Below, piece after piece: positions 33,869-43,050 of a DNA stretch of 64,000 nt; the first letter of the stretch is position 1; each line of letters begins with the position of its first letter. This DNA comes from DASXRA01 sp963737425 (lineage in GTDB: Bacteria; Actinomycetota; Actinomycetes; Mycobacteriales; Jatrophihabitantaceae). The position numbers were made by a program, and so were the translations under genes. The DNA lies in the NCBI GenBank assembly GCA_963737425.1, contig CAVTSX010000004.1, positions 186,001-250,000 of the forward strand, given 5' to 3'. Below the pieces are notes generated by a model. It saw only the letters and a list, made by a program, of their open reading frames with translations. It made no database searches and had not been told where the DNA came from.

Positions 33869-35986
33869 TCACATCCACACTTGCAACATGGGGCGCAACC
33901 CGGGATCCGGTGCCGAGCGCGAGGCGAACTCGGCGCGCCGGCCGTCGTCGGCGGTGTCGGACGCGGTGCGCGGTTCCCGGATGAGCAGTAACCCGATCGT
34001 GCCGGCCGCTGCGGACCGCACCACGTCAGTGACGTCGAGTCGAACGGGCCCGGCGGCGCCGGGCGCGGACATCTGCCCGGCCGGGAAGACGGACTGCCCC
34101 ACGCCGGTGGCGCGGGTCGCGGATCCGTCGACATACGGCGCGGTATCCCACGTCAGCGGCTGCCCCACCCAGGATGTATCGGTGAGCAGGTACACCGCGA
34201 ACGTGAGCGGCGAGCCGTCGTCGCTGGTGCCGTGCAGCTGCAAGATCGCGCGGCGCACCAGCCCGGGCACGAGGTCGAACGCCAGGTAGCTGACCGAGGA
34301 CGGGTTCAGCGACACCGGCAAGGTTCCAGCAGATGCGGCCGCGGCCGAAGACACGCTCGCCTCGGCAATCGCGTCGACGTCACGTCGCGCGGCGCCGTCC
34401 TGGCCGGCGACGGTCACGAGCCAGACCGCGGTCGGCGGCTGCTGCAGGGTCAGCGTGCCGGATCGCGGCAGGTCGGTGACCGCGACGATATCGCCGCTGT
34501 GCGTATCGCTGACCTCCTCGACGATCACCCGCGATCCGGTGGCCGAGAGCGGCAGGGCGCTGAGGTCCAGCGTCACGGCGCCGCCGATCTGCGGCAGCCA
34601 GGCGTAGTAGCAGCCGGCGGCCGGATCGTGCGCCACCGGCACCGTGTCGGCGCGCAACAGCCGCTTGTCGCCGGCGAATCCCTTAGCGAACAGCCGGTTG
34701 ACCTCGCCGGCCTTGGTCACGCCATGGATGTCGTAGTTTCCCTCGTCCGCGACGTAGTAGCAGCCCGTGCCGTACGGGATTCCGTTGGCGCGCATGGTGT
34801 TCTCGAACTTGAACGTGATCATGCCCTCGACCTGGTGGGAGAGCGCGGCGCTCCAGATCCGGGCGAGGTCGCCGAACATCGTCGGCGAATTCAGGTCGTC
34901 GCCACTGGTCTCGAAGGCCGACGTGTTACGCCGGTTGAACTCGGAATACACGATGGGAAGCGCGACGCCGGTCGGCGTGTACTCGCGCATCTTGGTCCGC
35001 ATCATGTCGATCTCGGCGGCGTACGTGTCGTAGGTCTTGTTGTACTGATGAGTGTCGAACACGTTGAAGATGTCGTAGTCGACGGTCTCGCCGTGGTAGT
35101 CGGTGCGCAGGCTCAGCAGCGAGATCTGGCCCCACCCGTATTCGTCGTCGCGGTGGTCGCTGTCGACGTCCTTGTCCATGTGGGACGGCCCGGACGCCTC
35201 CGACGCGTGCGTGATCACCGGCGCCTGGACGATCGCTCGAAGTTCCTTGCCGTAACGCGCGTTGACGTCGGCAATGGCGCAGCGAATCGCGTCCGACGCG
35301 ACCTGCAGGCCGCGGACGTACACCTGCTGGTTCACGATGTCGCCCGCGGCGCTCGGATGGTCCGGTTCGTTGAGGAAGTTGTAGCGCTCGACGTCGTAGT
35401 GCCTGGCCAGGTGGTAGGTGAACCCGTAATGCTTCTGCCATTGCAGCCAGAGACCCGACCACGGGCGGTTCCACGCGAGCTCGGCGGCCTCCAGGATGGG
35501 CGTGATGCCGAGCCGCTTGAGTTCGCTGACCTGGTAGTTGAGCCGGTAGTGGTTGGTCGTCGAGTAGACATGGTTCTCGAACAGGTCTTCCAGAATCGCC
35601 CACTGGATGTAGGGATTCTGTTCCGGGTCGGCGCGCAGGTCGGCCTTTCGGGCATCGAAGTCCGCCACGTCGGCGATGCCGTCGCCCTGGTCGAACGCCT
35701 CGTCCGGTGCCCAGTCCGAGAAGGAGGCGAAGAACCGGGCCGCGTTTACACGGGAGTACGCCAGCCACGCCGAGGTGTTGCTGCCCGGCAGGTAATGGCC
35801 GGTGTTGTACCCGACGAGTGGCATGCCACGCCCGACGCTCACGTTGTCGACGACGACGCCGCTGCCCGTCACCGCAGGAGCCGACTGTTCCGCCGCCCGA
35901 GCCGGGGTCGGCAGCAGCGTGCTGCCGGCGACGACTCCGAGGCCGCCGAGGAAGCGGCGCCGCGAAACCCTTGGTGGCGATTCCAT
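33869..35986 (-). CDS. Tat-exported glycoside hydrolase with DNRLRE-like domain
   Basis: The 705-residue protein has a twin-arginine signal (SRRRFLGGLGVVAGSTLL, cut near ARA). The catalytic part (about 45-440) is a clan GH-A TIM barrel: the acid/base glutamate is likely in YNFLNEPDHPS (about 205) and the nucleophile in IVYSEFNRRN (about 345). A beta-sandwich follows (about 445-530), then a C-terminal domain of about 165 residues resembling DNRLRE/CBM modules (YLAFDLVPGLVRRAILQLHG, TWDTAPYVDG, RLDVTDVV). The precise family (GH39- or GH86-like) is uncertain. Its start overlaps the GH79-like stop by ATGA, so the two form an operon. Confidence 0.8.
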   Translation of the reverse strand: MESPPRVSRRRFLGGLGVVAGSTLLPTPARAAEQSAPAVTGSGVVVDNVSVGRGMPLVGYNTGHYLPGSNTSAWLAYSRVNAARFFASFSDWAPDEAFDQGDGIADVADFDARKADLRADPEQNPYIQWAILEDLFENHVYSTTNHYRLNYQVSELKRLGITPILEAAELAWNRPWSGLWLQWQKHYGFTYHLARHYDVERYNFLNEPDHPSAAGDIVNQQVYVRGLQVASDAIRCAIADVNARYGKELRAIVQAPVITHASEASGPSHMDKDVDSDHRDDEYGWGQISLLSLRTDYHGETVDYDIFNVFDTHQYNKTYDTYAAEIDMMRTKMREYTPTGVALPIVYSEFNRRNTSAFETSGDDLNSPTMFGDLARIWSAALSHQVEGMITFKFENTMRANGIPYGTGCYYVADEGNYDIHGVTKAGEVNRLFAKGFAGDKRLLRADTVPVAHDPAAGCYYAWLPQIGGAVTLDLSALPLSATGSRVIVEEVSDTHSGDIVAVTDLPRSGTLTLQQPPTAVWLVTVAGQDGAARRDVDAIAEASVSSAAAASAGTLPVSLNPSSVSYLAFDLVPGLVRRAILQLHGTSDDGSPLTFAVYLLTDTSWVGQPLTWDTAPYVDGSATRATGVGQSVFPAGQMSAPGAAGPVRLDVTDVVRSAAAGTIGLLLIREPRTASDTADDGRRAEFASRSAPDPGLRPMLQVWM

Positions 35987-37620
35987 CAGCCGGTGAACGT
36001 GACGATCTGCGCGCTGCCCGGAGCGACGGTGATCGTCGCCTGCGTTCCGGTGACGCTCACCGGCGTGGCGACCGGCTCGCCGGTGGCGCCGTTGCCCGTA
36101 GGCGCGCTGCGCCCGCCGAGCGTGATCGCGGACGCGTCGGTCGAGGCGAGCCCGTCAGCGCCCGTGCTCTGCAAGGTCACGGAATGGCCGCCCAGGTAAT
36201 TGCGGGGCAGGTTGACGGACACGACGTCGTCCACGCTGGTCGCCGTGGCCGGGTCCTGCACGTTGATGAGCACTGCGGTGAACTTGCCGTCAGCGCTCTC
36301 GACCCCGTACGCGCGCAGTTGCGGTAGGGCGGCATCATCGAGACCCAGGTTGACGAACCGGCCCTGTGGCACCTGGCGAAACGCCCAGAGACCGTAGTAC
36401 AGCGGCGCGGCGGAAAGCTGGTTCGCGTCCAGCGCGGCCTGGTCGGCGGCGCAGAATGCGCCGTAGTAGCGGTACGAGATCGGGTAATTCACCGAGTCGC
36501 GTGCCTGGAAGTCGCCGCACTTCGCCGCGGTGTTGGTGTGGAACTGCACGCGGCTGATGCCGGTCTGCGCCGCCTCCAGCAGGTAGTCCAGCGACCACAG
36601 CGACGTCGCGTACGCGTCGCTCACCCCTGGCATTCCGCTGCACGACGCGCTGTTCGTCTCGTTGACGACGGACGGAATCGTGTTGTCCAGCCGGACACCG
36701 ACGTCCATGACGCCCTGCAACTTGGTGCGCGTCTTGGTGTAGGTCGCCGCCGACATCAGCGCCGGGATCGACGTCGTCGACGCCCCGCAATGGCTTGCCG
36801 GGTAGTAGTGCGACGAGAGTTCCTCGAGCGTGTCCGCCGGCTGGACGGACGAGTCGCCCGACACCGCCGTCATGAAGTTGTCGAGGACGGTGTTCGTCGA
36901 CGCGGTGTTCGCCGACGGGCCGACCATCTTGATGTGTGTGCCGGGGAGCGCGGCGTCGATCGCGACCTGGTAGCGGCGCAGCGTGTCGTAGTACTGCGCC
37001 GACGTCAGCGTCGTGACGTTGTCGAACTCGTTGCCGACCTCGACGCCGAGCAGGTCGCCACCGAGCGTCTGGTACGCGGCCTGCACCTCGGCGACCGCCT
37101 GGTCGAGCGTCACCGGCGGTGAGGGATCCTTCGTCGGGCTCTTGATCTGCGACGGGTCGATGATCGCCTTGAGCGGCACGCCGAGCGTGACCTTCCAGCC
37201 CGTCGCGTCCAGCAGCGCCTTGAGCTTGTCGAAGTCGGACTGGTCGACGACGCCGCCGATCGCCTGCGGCGGCGGGGGCGCGTCGCTATAGGCGCCGAAT
37301 GCCGGCCAGACGAGATCCATCGAGTAGCCGCCGAGGCGGATCACCCCGGTGTTACCGAGGGTTTTGAGCTTTCGTGCCAGCAGGTCCTTCGTCAGGAAGC
37401 CGTGCGCGAAGTCCGCCGACTCGACCGAGAAGCCCTGCGTGTAGCTCGTTATCCCGGTGCTGGACGGGTCGCCGCTTGCCGTCAAAGTGAAGGCCGCCGA
37501 ACCCGCCGGATCGGCCGCGCGGGCCGTACTGCCGGTGGCGAGCCCGGTGGCCAGCAGACCAACCGCGGCGATCGCGACTCCCCGAAACCTCGGCAGCTTA
37601 CGGAGACGCTCATTGCTCAT
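35986..37620 (-). CDS. Secreted GH79-like beta-glucuronidase
   Basis: The 544-residue protein begins with a Sec signal (FRGVAIAAVGLLATGLATGS, cut after ARA). The TIM barrel shows GH79 (heparanase/beta-glucuronidase) features: IRLGGYSMDLVWPAF, acid/base Glu in LLGVEVGNEFDN (about residue 200), and nucleophile Glu in PSVVNETNSAS (about 322), followed by SLWSLDYLLEAAQTGISRV. The C-terminal beta-sandwich (about 425-544) matches the GH79 C-terminal domain. Expected activity is release of glucuronic acid from exposed glycans. It is first in an operon with the Tat-exported glycosidase and divergent from a LacI regulator. Confidence 0.82.
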   Translation of the reverse strand: MSNERLRKLPRFRGVAIAAVGLLATGLATGSTARAADPAGSAAFTLTASGDPSSTGITSYTQGFSVESADFAHGFLTKDLLARKLKTLGNTGVIRLGGYSMDLVWPAFGAYSDAPPPPQAIGGVVDQSDFDKLKALLDATGWKVTLGVPLKAIIDPSQIKSPTKDPSPPVTLDQAVAEVQAAYQTLGGDLLGVEVGNEFDNVTTLTSAQYYDTLRRYQVAIDAALPGTHIKMVGPSANTASTNTVLDNFMTAVSGDSSVQPADTLEELSSHYYPASHCGASTTSIPALMSAATYTKTRTKLQGVMDVGVRLDNTIPSVVNETNSASCSGMPGVSDAYATSLWSLDYLLEAAQTGISRVQFHTNTAAKCGDFQARDSVNYPISYRYYGAFCAADQAALDANQLSAAPLYYGLWAFRQVPQGRFVNLGLDDAALPQLRAYGVESADGKFTAVLINVQDPATATSVDDVVSVNLPRNYLGGHSVTLQSTGADGLASTDASAITLGGRSAPTGNGATGEPVATPVSVTGTQATITVAPGSAQIVTFTG

Positions 37621-37673
37621 AACCTGGCTCCAACCAGTCGACGTCCGCGAAACACTGGATGCCTAGTGTGGTC

Positions 37674-37687
37674 AGAAAACGTATTCT
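37674..37687. promoter_or_regulatory. Candidate LacI operator between GH79 and lacI
   Basis: AGAAAACGTATTCT is a near-palindrome (AGAA-ACGT-TTCT framework) with the central CG typical of LacI-family sites. It lies 54 bases upstream of the GH79 start and 34 bases upstream of the regulator start, so it could control both. Confidence 0.5.
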
Positions 37688-37720
37688 AGAGGGCAATACT
37701 GAGTCAATGGGGGTTGTCGT

Positions 37721-38776
37721 ATGGAACCCTCGGAAGAAGGCGCTCCGCGCCGCCGCCTACGCTTGCGTGTGATGAATGGCGCGCGGAGTCGACCAACGGT
37801 CTTCGATGTCGCCCGCTCGGCGGGGGCGTCGATCGCGACCGTGTCGCGCGTGCTCAACGGACGCGCGGTCGCCGACCGCGCCCTCGTGGATCGTGTGCGT
37901 AGCGCGGCTCGCGAGCTCGGCTACCGGCCGAACATGGTGGCTCGCGATTTCCGGCACGGCGTCACGCGCACGATCGGCGTGATCGTGCCCGACCTGGCCA
38001 ACCCGTTCTTCGCCGAGGTCGTCAAAGGCTTGGCTCAGGACGTCACGGCGGGCGACCACCGGTTGCTGATCGCGGACTGCGGCGAGGACCCGGACGAGGA
38101 GATGCGCCTGGCCGGCGAGCTGGCCGGGCGCTGCGACGGCGTGGTGCTGTGCAGTCCGCGCATGTCCGCCGACGATCTCGCCGCGGTGGCCTGCTGGGGC
38201 ATCCCGCTCGTCTGCACCAACCGTGAGGTCCGCGGACTCCCGCTGGGCACCATCGGCATTGACTCCGCCGTCGGCATGACCCAGGCCGTGAGGCATCTGG
38301 CCGGGTTGGGGCATCGCCACATCGGATATCTCGCGGGCCCGGCATCGTCGTGGTCGGACCGGCAGCGACGCGCCGGTCTTCGCAAGGCGGCCGGCGACGT
38401 ACGCGTGTCGGTCCTCGTCGCTGGCTCGACCAGCGAGGCTGGCTACGCGGCGCTGCCGAGCCTGCTGCGCCGCAAGGCGACGGCCGTGCTGGCCTTCAAC
38501 GATCTGGTCGCGCTCGGCGCGCTGGCCTGCCTGCGCGAGATGCGCCTGGAGGTGCCATCGGCGCTTTCCGTCGTCGGCTTCGACGACATCCCGGTCGCGG
38601 CGTTCCTCGGGCCGCCGCTGACGACAGTCAGCCTGCCCAAGGTCGAACTCGGCCGTCGCGCGGGCGCGATGCTGCGCGAACTACTCGTCGACGCCGCCGC
38701 CGTGCGGCGCGAGCGCCTGCCGTCCTCACTCGTCGTGCGCGAGTCCACCGCGCCGCCGTCGCGTGACCGCGCCTGA
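37721..38776 (+). CDS. LacI-family transcriptional regulator
   Basis: The 351-residue protein has the LacI helix-turn-helix and hinge (TVFDVARSAGASIATVSRVL, ARELGYRPNMVARDF) followed by a periplasmic-binding-protein-like sugar sensor (TIGVIVPDLANPFFAEVVKG to LSVVGFDDIPVAAFL). ATG 37721 behind GGGGG is preferred; ATG 37772 would remove 17 residues. It is divergent from the GH79 operon and convergent with the GH106-like gene, so it is the obvious candidate regulator of the glycosidase locus, responding to a sugar released by these enzymes. Confidence 0.92.
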   Translation: MEPSEEGAPRRRLRLRVMNGARSRPTVFDVARSAGASIATVSRVLNGRAVADRALVDRVRSAARELGYRPNMVARDFRHGVTRTIGVIVPDLANPFFAEVVKGLAQDVTAGDHRLLIADCGEDPDEEMRLAGELAGRCDGVVLCSPRMSADDLAAVACWGIPLVCTNREVRGLPLGTIGIDSAVGMTQAVRHLAGLGHRHIGYLAGPASSWSDRQRRAGLRKAAGDVRVSVLVAGSTSEAGYAALPSLLRRKATAVLAFNDLVALGALACLREMRLEVPSALSVVGFDDIPVAAFLGPPLTTVSLPKVELGRRAGAMLRELLVDAAAVRRERLPSSLVVRESTAPPSRDRA

Positions 38777-38831
38777 CGCCGGTTGCGCGCCCGGGTGCGG
38801 ATGTGGGCCCGCCCGCCGTGGACGTGCGCGG

Positions 38832-41800
38832 TCAGCCGTCGCCCTCGCGATCCAGTTGCACCGTCAGCTCCTGCTGCGGTCGCAGGACGACCGGGCCGAG
38901 GAGGCCGGATGTCTGCGCTGAGCCGTGTGCGTTCGCCGGCGTGTTCGTCACCGTCACGTCGATCTGGTTGCTTCCCGCATGCAGCGCGCCGCTGACATCG
39001 AGCCGGTACGGCGCCCACAGCAGCCGGCCGACCGGCGTGCCGTTCACCGACACGTGTGCGACGTCGCGGACGTCACCGAGGTCGAGGATCAGCCGCCGCC
39101 CATCGGCCAGGTCGGCCGCGGCCACGTTCACCGTCTTCTCGTAGATGGCATCGCCGGACCAGGCAGGGTCGAGCGCTGTCCAGGAGCCGAGCGGCCGCTC
39201 GCTCCAGTCGGCGCCGTCGCGGTCGAAGCGGAACCGCCAGGTGCCATCAAGCGGAATCGGGTCGAACGAACCCTCGATGTGCGCGGTGCCCGCGAACCGG
39301 TTGTCGCCGTCGACACCAGCGAGAGGAAAGTCGCCCGCCCGGTCGCTGCTCACTTGGGCCGCAAGAGACTGCGGACCCGATCGGGTCACGGACTCGACCG
39401 GCAACGGCGACTCGACCAGATGCGGCACCGGCGCGTCGCCGCGGAAGACCACGGCGAGCACCTGCGCCGGGTCGAGGTGCAGCGGCATCGCCGTCCCCGG
39501 GCCGCCGTCCGCGTCGGCGAACTCCGGCGCGACGCGATGCGATCCGTCCTCGGGATCCCACAACTCCGGCGTGCCGCGCTCGGGGAACGTCGCGGTCGTG
39601 TCGACGGCGCCCTTGCCCTCGTTCATCAGGATGAACACCTTGTCGTCCCCGTGCATTACCCGCAGCACCCGGACACCGGGTGCAGCGGGGGCGAGGCTCG
39701 CGCCCGGCGCGCCCGCGGCGCCGAGCGCCTGCTGGAGTTCCGCGACCGTCGCGACCCGCTGCGCGCCAGGGCTCGCGAACAGGCGGTCGAGCGCGGCGTG
39801 CAGCGCGTCGTCCTTCCCGTGCGTTTCATGCGCCGGCAGCGCACCGTATGCGATGACCGATCCGCCGCTCGCTGCGAGCTGCTCCAGCCGCTGTACGGAT
39901 TCGAGGCTCATTGTCGGCGCCGGCGGGACGACGACCGTCCGGTACGCCTGCGGGCCGATGCGCAGCGCATTCCCGCGCACCTCCGCCTGGTGCAGCATCG
40001 CCGGGTCGCCGTCGAGCGAGGCCTCGTCGAGCATGTCGAAGTCGACCTGCGCGTCCTCCATCGCGTACGTGATCGCGGTGAAGTCGGCGTCGAGCGTGTC
40101 GCCCGTCGCGGTCCGCTGCCACGCCTGCGCCGCGCTCTGCGGGTGCAGGAGTGCGGTCGGTGCCGCCGCGCGCCCGCGGACGAGCTCCATCACCCGGCCC
40201 GTCCAGTCGACGATGCCGTCCATGTCGTCCCACCACGGGTTGCTCGGTTCGAGCGGCGGCGGATAGCGGACGCTGTTCGGGTTGGACCAGTACGCGTGAA
40301 GCACGGTGAGGTTGACGCCGCGGACAGCCATGGAGCCGTTGACGTAGCGGGCCAGCCCCGGGGTCACGCCCCAGCCGTAGGCGCCGAGGTTCTCGTGCAG
40401 GATCCGCTCGGCGCCTTGCTGGTGCCCGTCGCTCGTGACATAGCGCGGGGACAGGTTGCGCAGCCCGGGCGCGACGTGCCCGCTGATCGCATCGCCGCCC
40501 GGCACCTGGATCCACTGGTTGTCCTTGTGGATGTCTCCGGTCTCGCGGAGCATCCAGGACGGCGGCCGGTCGTCCGAGAGCGGGTTGGAGATGATCTGCG
40601 TATGGTGCGCGCGGGCCCAGTCGCCTTCTTGCTTGTAGTACGCCTGCGCGAAGGCGTCGGCGTCGGCCTTGGAGAGCACGCCGCGCGCGCCGTGGCCGGC
40701 ATTGCCGTCCTCCGCGTACCAGGCGGCGAGCGCCTGCGCCGGCGTCGAACCGGCGCGCCGGACGTCGCTCTCGACGAGATCTGACCACGGCGGCTCCGGC
40801 CCGTAGCCCGTCGCGATCCGCGGCTCGTCGTCCCAGAAACCGCGGAGCAAACCGGAGTCGAACGCCCACGCAAAGCGGCGGTAGTACTCGTCGTGGACGA
40901 CCTCGATGTAGCGCCGAACCGCGTCCTCGTCGAACAGGTTCAGGTAGCCGTCGCCGCCGAAATCCGTGCGGACGTGGCGGACGTAGTATTCGACCTTGTA
41001 CTCGCCGGCAGGGACGCTCCAGGACTCGCCGGCGCGGAAGCGGTCGGTGAGGTCGATCGCGCCGTCGGCATCGGGTGTGCCGTCCCGGACCGGGAGCGCG
41101 GCGACGGCGATGACGTCGTCGGTCGGCGCGGGCGTCGCAAAGTCCTTGAGCGCGGCGTCGGAGTCGAACGCCTGCTCGTACAGCGGCGTGCCGTCGAGCG
41201 CCGTGACCCGCACGTTGTCGAATGTCGCCGACTCGTTCTGGCCGGTCGTCTCCCGGAACCCGACAGTGCCGCGCCCGAATGTCGCGTCGGTGAGCTCGTC
41301 GACGACGGCGCCGTCGACGGAGGTGACGAGTCGGCTGCCCTCGACGCGCGTTTCCACGTGGTAGGACTGGCCGCCGATCACGTCGAACGGGAGTTTGATG
41401 ACCCGGGTGCCAACGTTCCTGCCGCCCACGACGGTGATACGCGTGATGTTCCCGCCGGTGGCGCCGGCCTGCGGGTAGTTGCCGAGCAGGTATACGTAGC
41501 CGTTCGAGGGGTCCTGCGCCCGGAAGGCCCAGCCGGCCTGCGCGTAGTCGTGGCCGCCCAGCGACGCCGTCTGCAGCGGTCGAGTGTCGAAGGACAGCGT
41601 GTAGTCGGTCCACGCGGTGCCGTGATTGAGGAGCGTCACGCCGCCGCCATCCACCGTGAGCTGCCCGTCGGCGACGCTCAACTGCGGCGGTATCAGGCCT
41701 GGGAACCGCTCCCGCAGGTCGAACGAACCGGGTCCGGACGCGGTGAGCCGGCTGCGGGCGATGCTCTGCGGACGCAGCTCCGGATGCGGCGCGTAGACCC

Positions 41801-42251
41801 GATCGCCGACCGTGCCGCCGTTGACGACGTAGCCCGCGGCGCGGCCGCTGGGGAAGTCCCGGTCGTTGAACAGCCACACCTTCATGCCCGTGCGCTGCGC
41901 CTCGCGCAGCGCGTGGTCGACCATCGCGAACCAGCCCTCGCTGAAGAACGCGGGCTGCAGCGCCGCCGTCGCGTCAGGAAAGATCACCGTCTCGCGGATG
42001 CCCTCTGCGCGCATGTCCGCGAGCTGCTGGTCGATCAGCTGCTCGGAGATCGTGCCGTTCCAGAACCACAGCATCGTGGGGCGGCTATCGCCCGGCGGGT
42101 GCTCGAAGCGGGTGAAGGAGAGCGCGCCGGCCCCAACTGCCGCCGGTGCCTGCTCCGGAGATGGCTCCGGCCGGGCCGGCAACGAAACGGCGAGCGAGCC
42201 TGCCATGGCAGCCACCACTACCAACGTGCGCCATGTCGAGCTCATCGCCAT
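38832..42251 (-). CDS. Secreted GH106-like alpha-L-rhamnosidase
   Basis: The 1139-residue protein has a Sec signal (WRTLVVVAAMAGSLAVSLPA). The core shows the GH106 pattern: FTRFEHPPGDSRPTMLWFWN, MRAEGIRETVIF, MKVWLFNDRDFPSGRAAG, then FAWAFDSGLLRGFWDDEPRI and LHENLGAYGWGVTPG. A LamG-like beta-sandwich of about 180 residues (about 170-350, YAQAGWAFRAQDPSNGYVY) is inserted between them, and a galactose-binding-like jelly roll closes the protein (RLILDLGDVRDVAHVSVNG). GH106 enzymes remove terminal alpha-L-rhamnose. Start ATG 42251 (or 42245) places the signal peptide correctly and leaves a palindromic operator upstream. Confidence 0.8.
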   Translation of the reverse strand: MAMSSTWRTLVVVAAMAGSLAVSLPARPEPSPEQAPAAVGAGALSFTRFEHPPGDSRPTMLWFWNGTISEQLIDQQLADMRAEGIRETVIFPDATAALQPAFFSEGWFAMVDHALREAQRTGMKVWLFNDRDFPSGRAAGYVVNGGTVGDRVYAPHPELRPQSIARSRLTASGPGSFDLRERFPGLIPPQLSVADGQLTVDGGGVTLLNHGTAWTDYTLSFDTRPLQTASLGGHDYAQAGWAFRAQDPSNGYVYLLGNYPQAGATGGNITRITVVGGRNVGTRVIKLPFDVIGGQSYHVETRVEGSRLVTSVDGAVVDELTDATFGRGTVGFRETTGQNESATFDNVRVTALDGTPLYEQAFDSDAALKDFATPAPTDDVIAVAALPVRDGTPDADGAIDLTDRFRAGESWSVPAGEYKVEYYVRHVRTDFGGDGYLNLFDEDAVRRYIEVVHDEYYRRFAWAFDSGLLRGFWDDEPRIATGYGPEPPWSDLVESDVRRAGSTPAQALAAWYAEDGNAGHGARGVLSKADADAFAQAYYKQEGDWARAHHTQIISNPLSDDRPPSWMLRETGDIHKDNQWIQVPGGDAISGHVAPGLRNLSPRYVTSDGHQQGAERILHENLGAYGWGVTPGLARYVNGSMAVRGVNLTVLHAYWSNPNSVRYPPPLEPSNPWWDDMDGIVDWTGRVMELVRGRAAAPTALLHPQSAAQAWQRTATGDTLDADFTAITYAMEDAQVDFDMLDEASLDGDPAMLHQAEVRGNALRIGPQAYRTVVVPPAPTMSLESVQRLEQLAASGGSVIAYGALPAHETHGKDDALHAALDRLFASPGAQRVATVAELQQALGAAGAPGASLAPAAPGVRVLRVMHGDDKVFILMNEGKGAVDTTATFPERGTPELWDPEDGSHRVAPEFADADGGPGTAMPLHLDPAQVLAVVFRGDAPVPHLVESPLPVESVTRSGPQSLAAQVSSDRAGDFPLAGVDGDNRFAGTAHIEGSFDPIPLDGTWRFRFDRDGADWSERPLGSWTALDPAWSGDAIYEKTVNVAAADLADGRRLILDLGDVRDVAHVSVNGTPVGRLLWAPYRLDVSGALHAGSNQIDVTVTNTPANAHGSAQTSGLLGPVVLRPQQELTVQLDREGDG

Positions 42252-42299
42252 CCCATCTCTTCGCAACCCTCCGGTTCGTCCCGCCTGCCTGCTGGCTGC

Positions 42300-42309
42300 G
42301 AAACGTTTC
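42300..42309. promoter_or_regulatory. Palindrome GAAACGTTTC upstream of GH106 gene
   Basis: A perfect 10-base palindrome with a central CG lies 49 bases before the chosen start of the GH106-like gene. It is LacI-operator-like, but its half-site spacing is 2 bases shorter than in the site between lacI and GH79, so the same regulator is not certain. Confidence 0.5.
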
Positions 42310-42654
42310 AACGCCGGGCACCAGGCTCGTGAGCCGCATTCGATCTGTCAACAAACCCGTCCGGATCCGGCCAACTACGTGATGTGTGCGAGCCGCTGAC
42401 CAAGAGGTAGGCCCGAACAATTGGGCACACGGGGCCCTGTCACCGGCGGCTGCCCGAGCTAGATCACCTGGTTCGCGACGTCGCGGCCCATGCCAGCGAC
42501 CCAGCGGGGAGCGTCATGCGCAGCACCGTTTGACTCAGCCGGTGCGTCCGATCTCGCGCGCACGGTAAGGATCGGGTGATCATGCACGCGAGGCCTCCGC
42601 CGACGCTGTTACAGCAACTGATCCAGCAGCGTGAGGTCAGCTACAAGTAGGAGC

Positions 42655-42967
42655 CAACCGCGAGAGCACGACGAATGGCTGCTAGTCGAGGTCCGGCGCA
42701 GGCTCGAGGCGAACCCACACGCGCACGTGCGCTTCACCCCAACCTCCGCCTCCTGGACGAACCTCGTCGAGGTCAGGTTCGGCATCATCGAACGCCACGC
42801 CATCCACCGCGGCGCATTCACCAGCGTGAGTGAAAGACGTCAACGCCAAGATCCGCGCGTACATCGACGGCTGGAACGTCCGCTGCCACCCGTTCGTATG
42901 GACCAAGACCGCCGACCACATCCTCGCCAAAGCGAACCGTCAGAACACTTCAGAAACGCGGCACTAG
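42655..42967 (+). pseudogene. IS630-family transposase C-terminal remnant
   Basis: The sequence encodes HDEWLLVEVRRRLEANPHAH, VRFTPTSASWTNLVEVRFGI, IERHAIHRGAFTSV and, after a frameshift, KDVNAKIRAYIDGWNVRCHP, FVWTKTADHILAKAN, ending at TAG 42967. This is the DDE-domain end of an IS630-type transposase. The frameshift is a 4-base direct duplication, GTGA GTGA at 42826-42833. The 5' half is missing. The flanking 42312-42654 contains no supported gene. Confidence 0.8.
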
Positions 42968-43050
42968 ACGTCGCGGAGGCAGCCACGGAGCTGATCCTGA
43001 ACCAGGCGTAGCGCGTTCGATCCGCTGAACGTGTAGGCGCCGCGCTCTTG

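Noticed and set aside
34232..36199. Plus-strand frame of 655 codons opposite the Tat-exported glycosidase
   Set aside because: Shadow frame rich in Arg/Val/Gly; the minus strand has a Tat signal and catalytic motifs.
38925..41877. Large frames on both strands within the GH106-like gene
   Set aside because: Alternative frames of one long high-GC gene; no recognisable protein.
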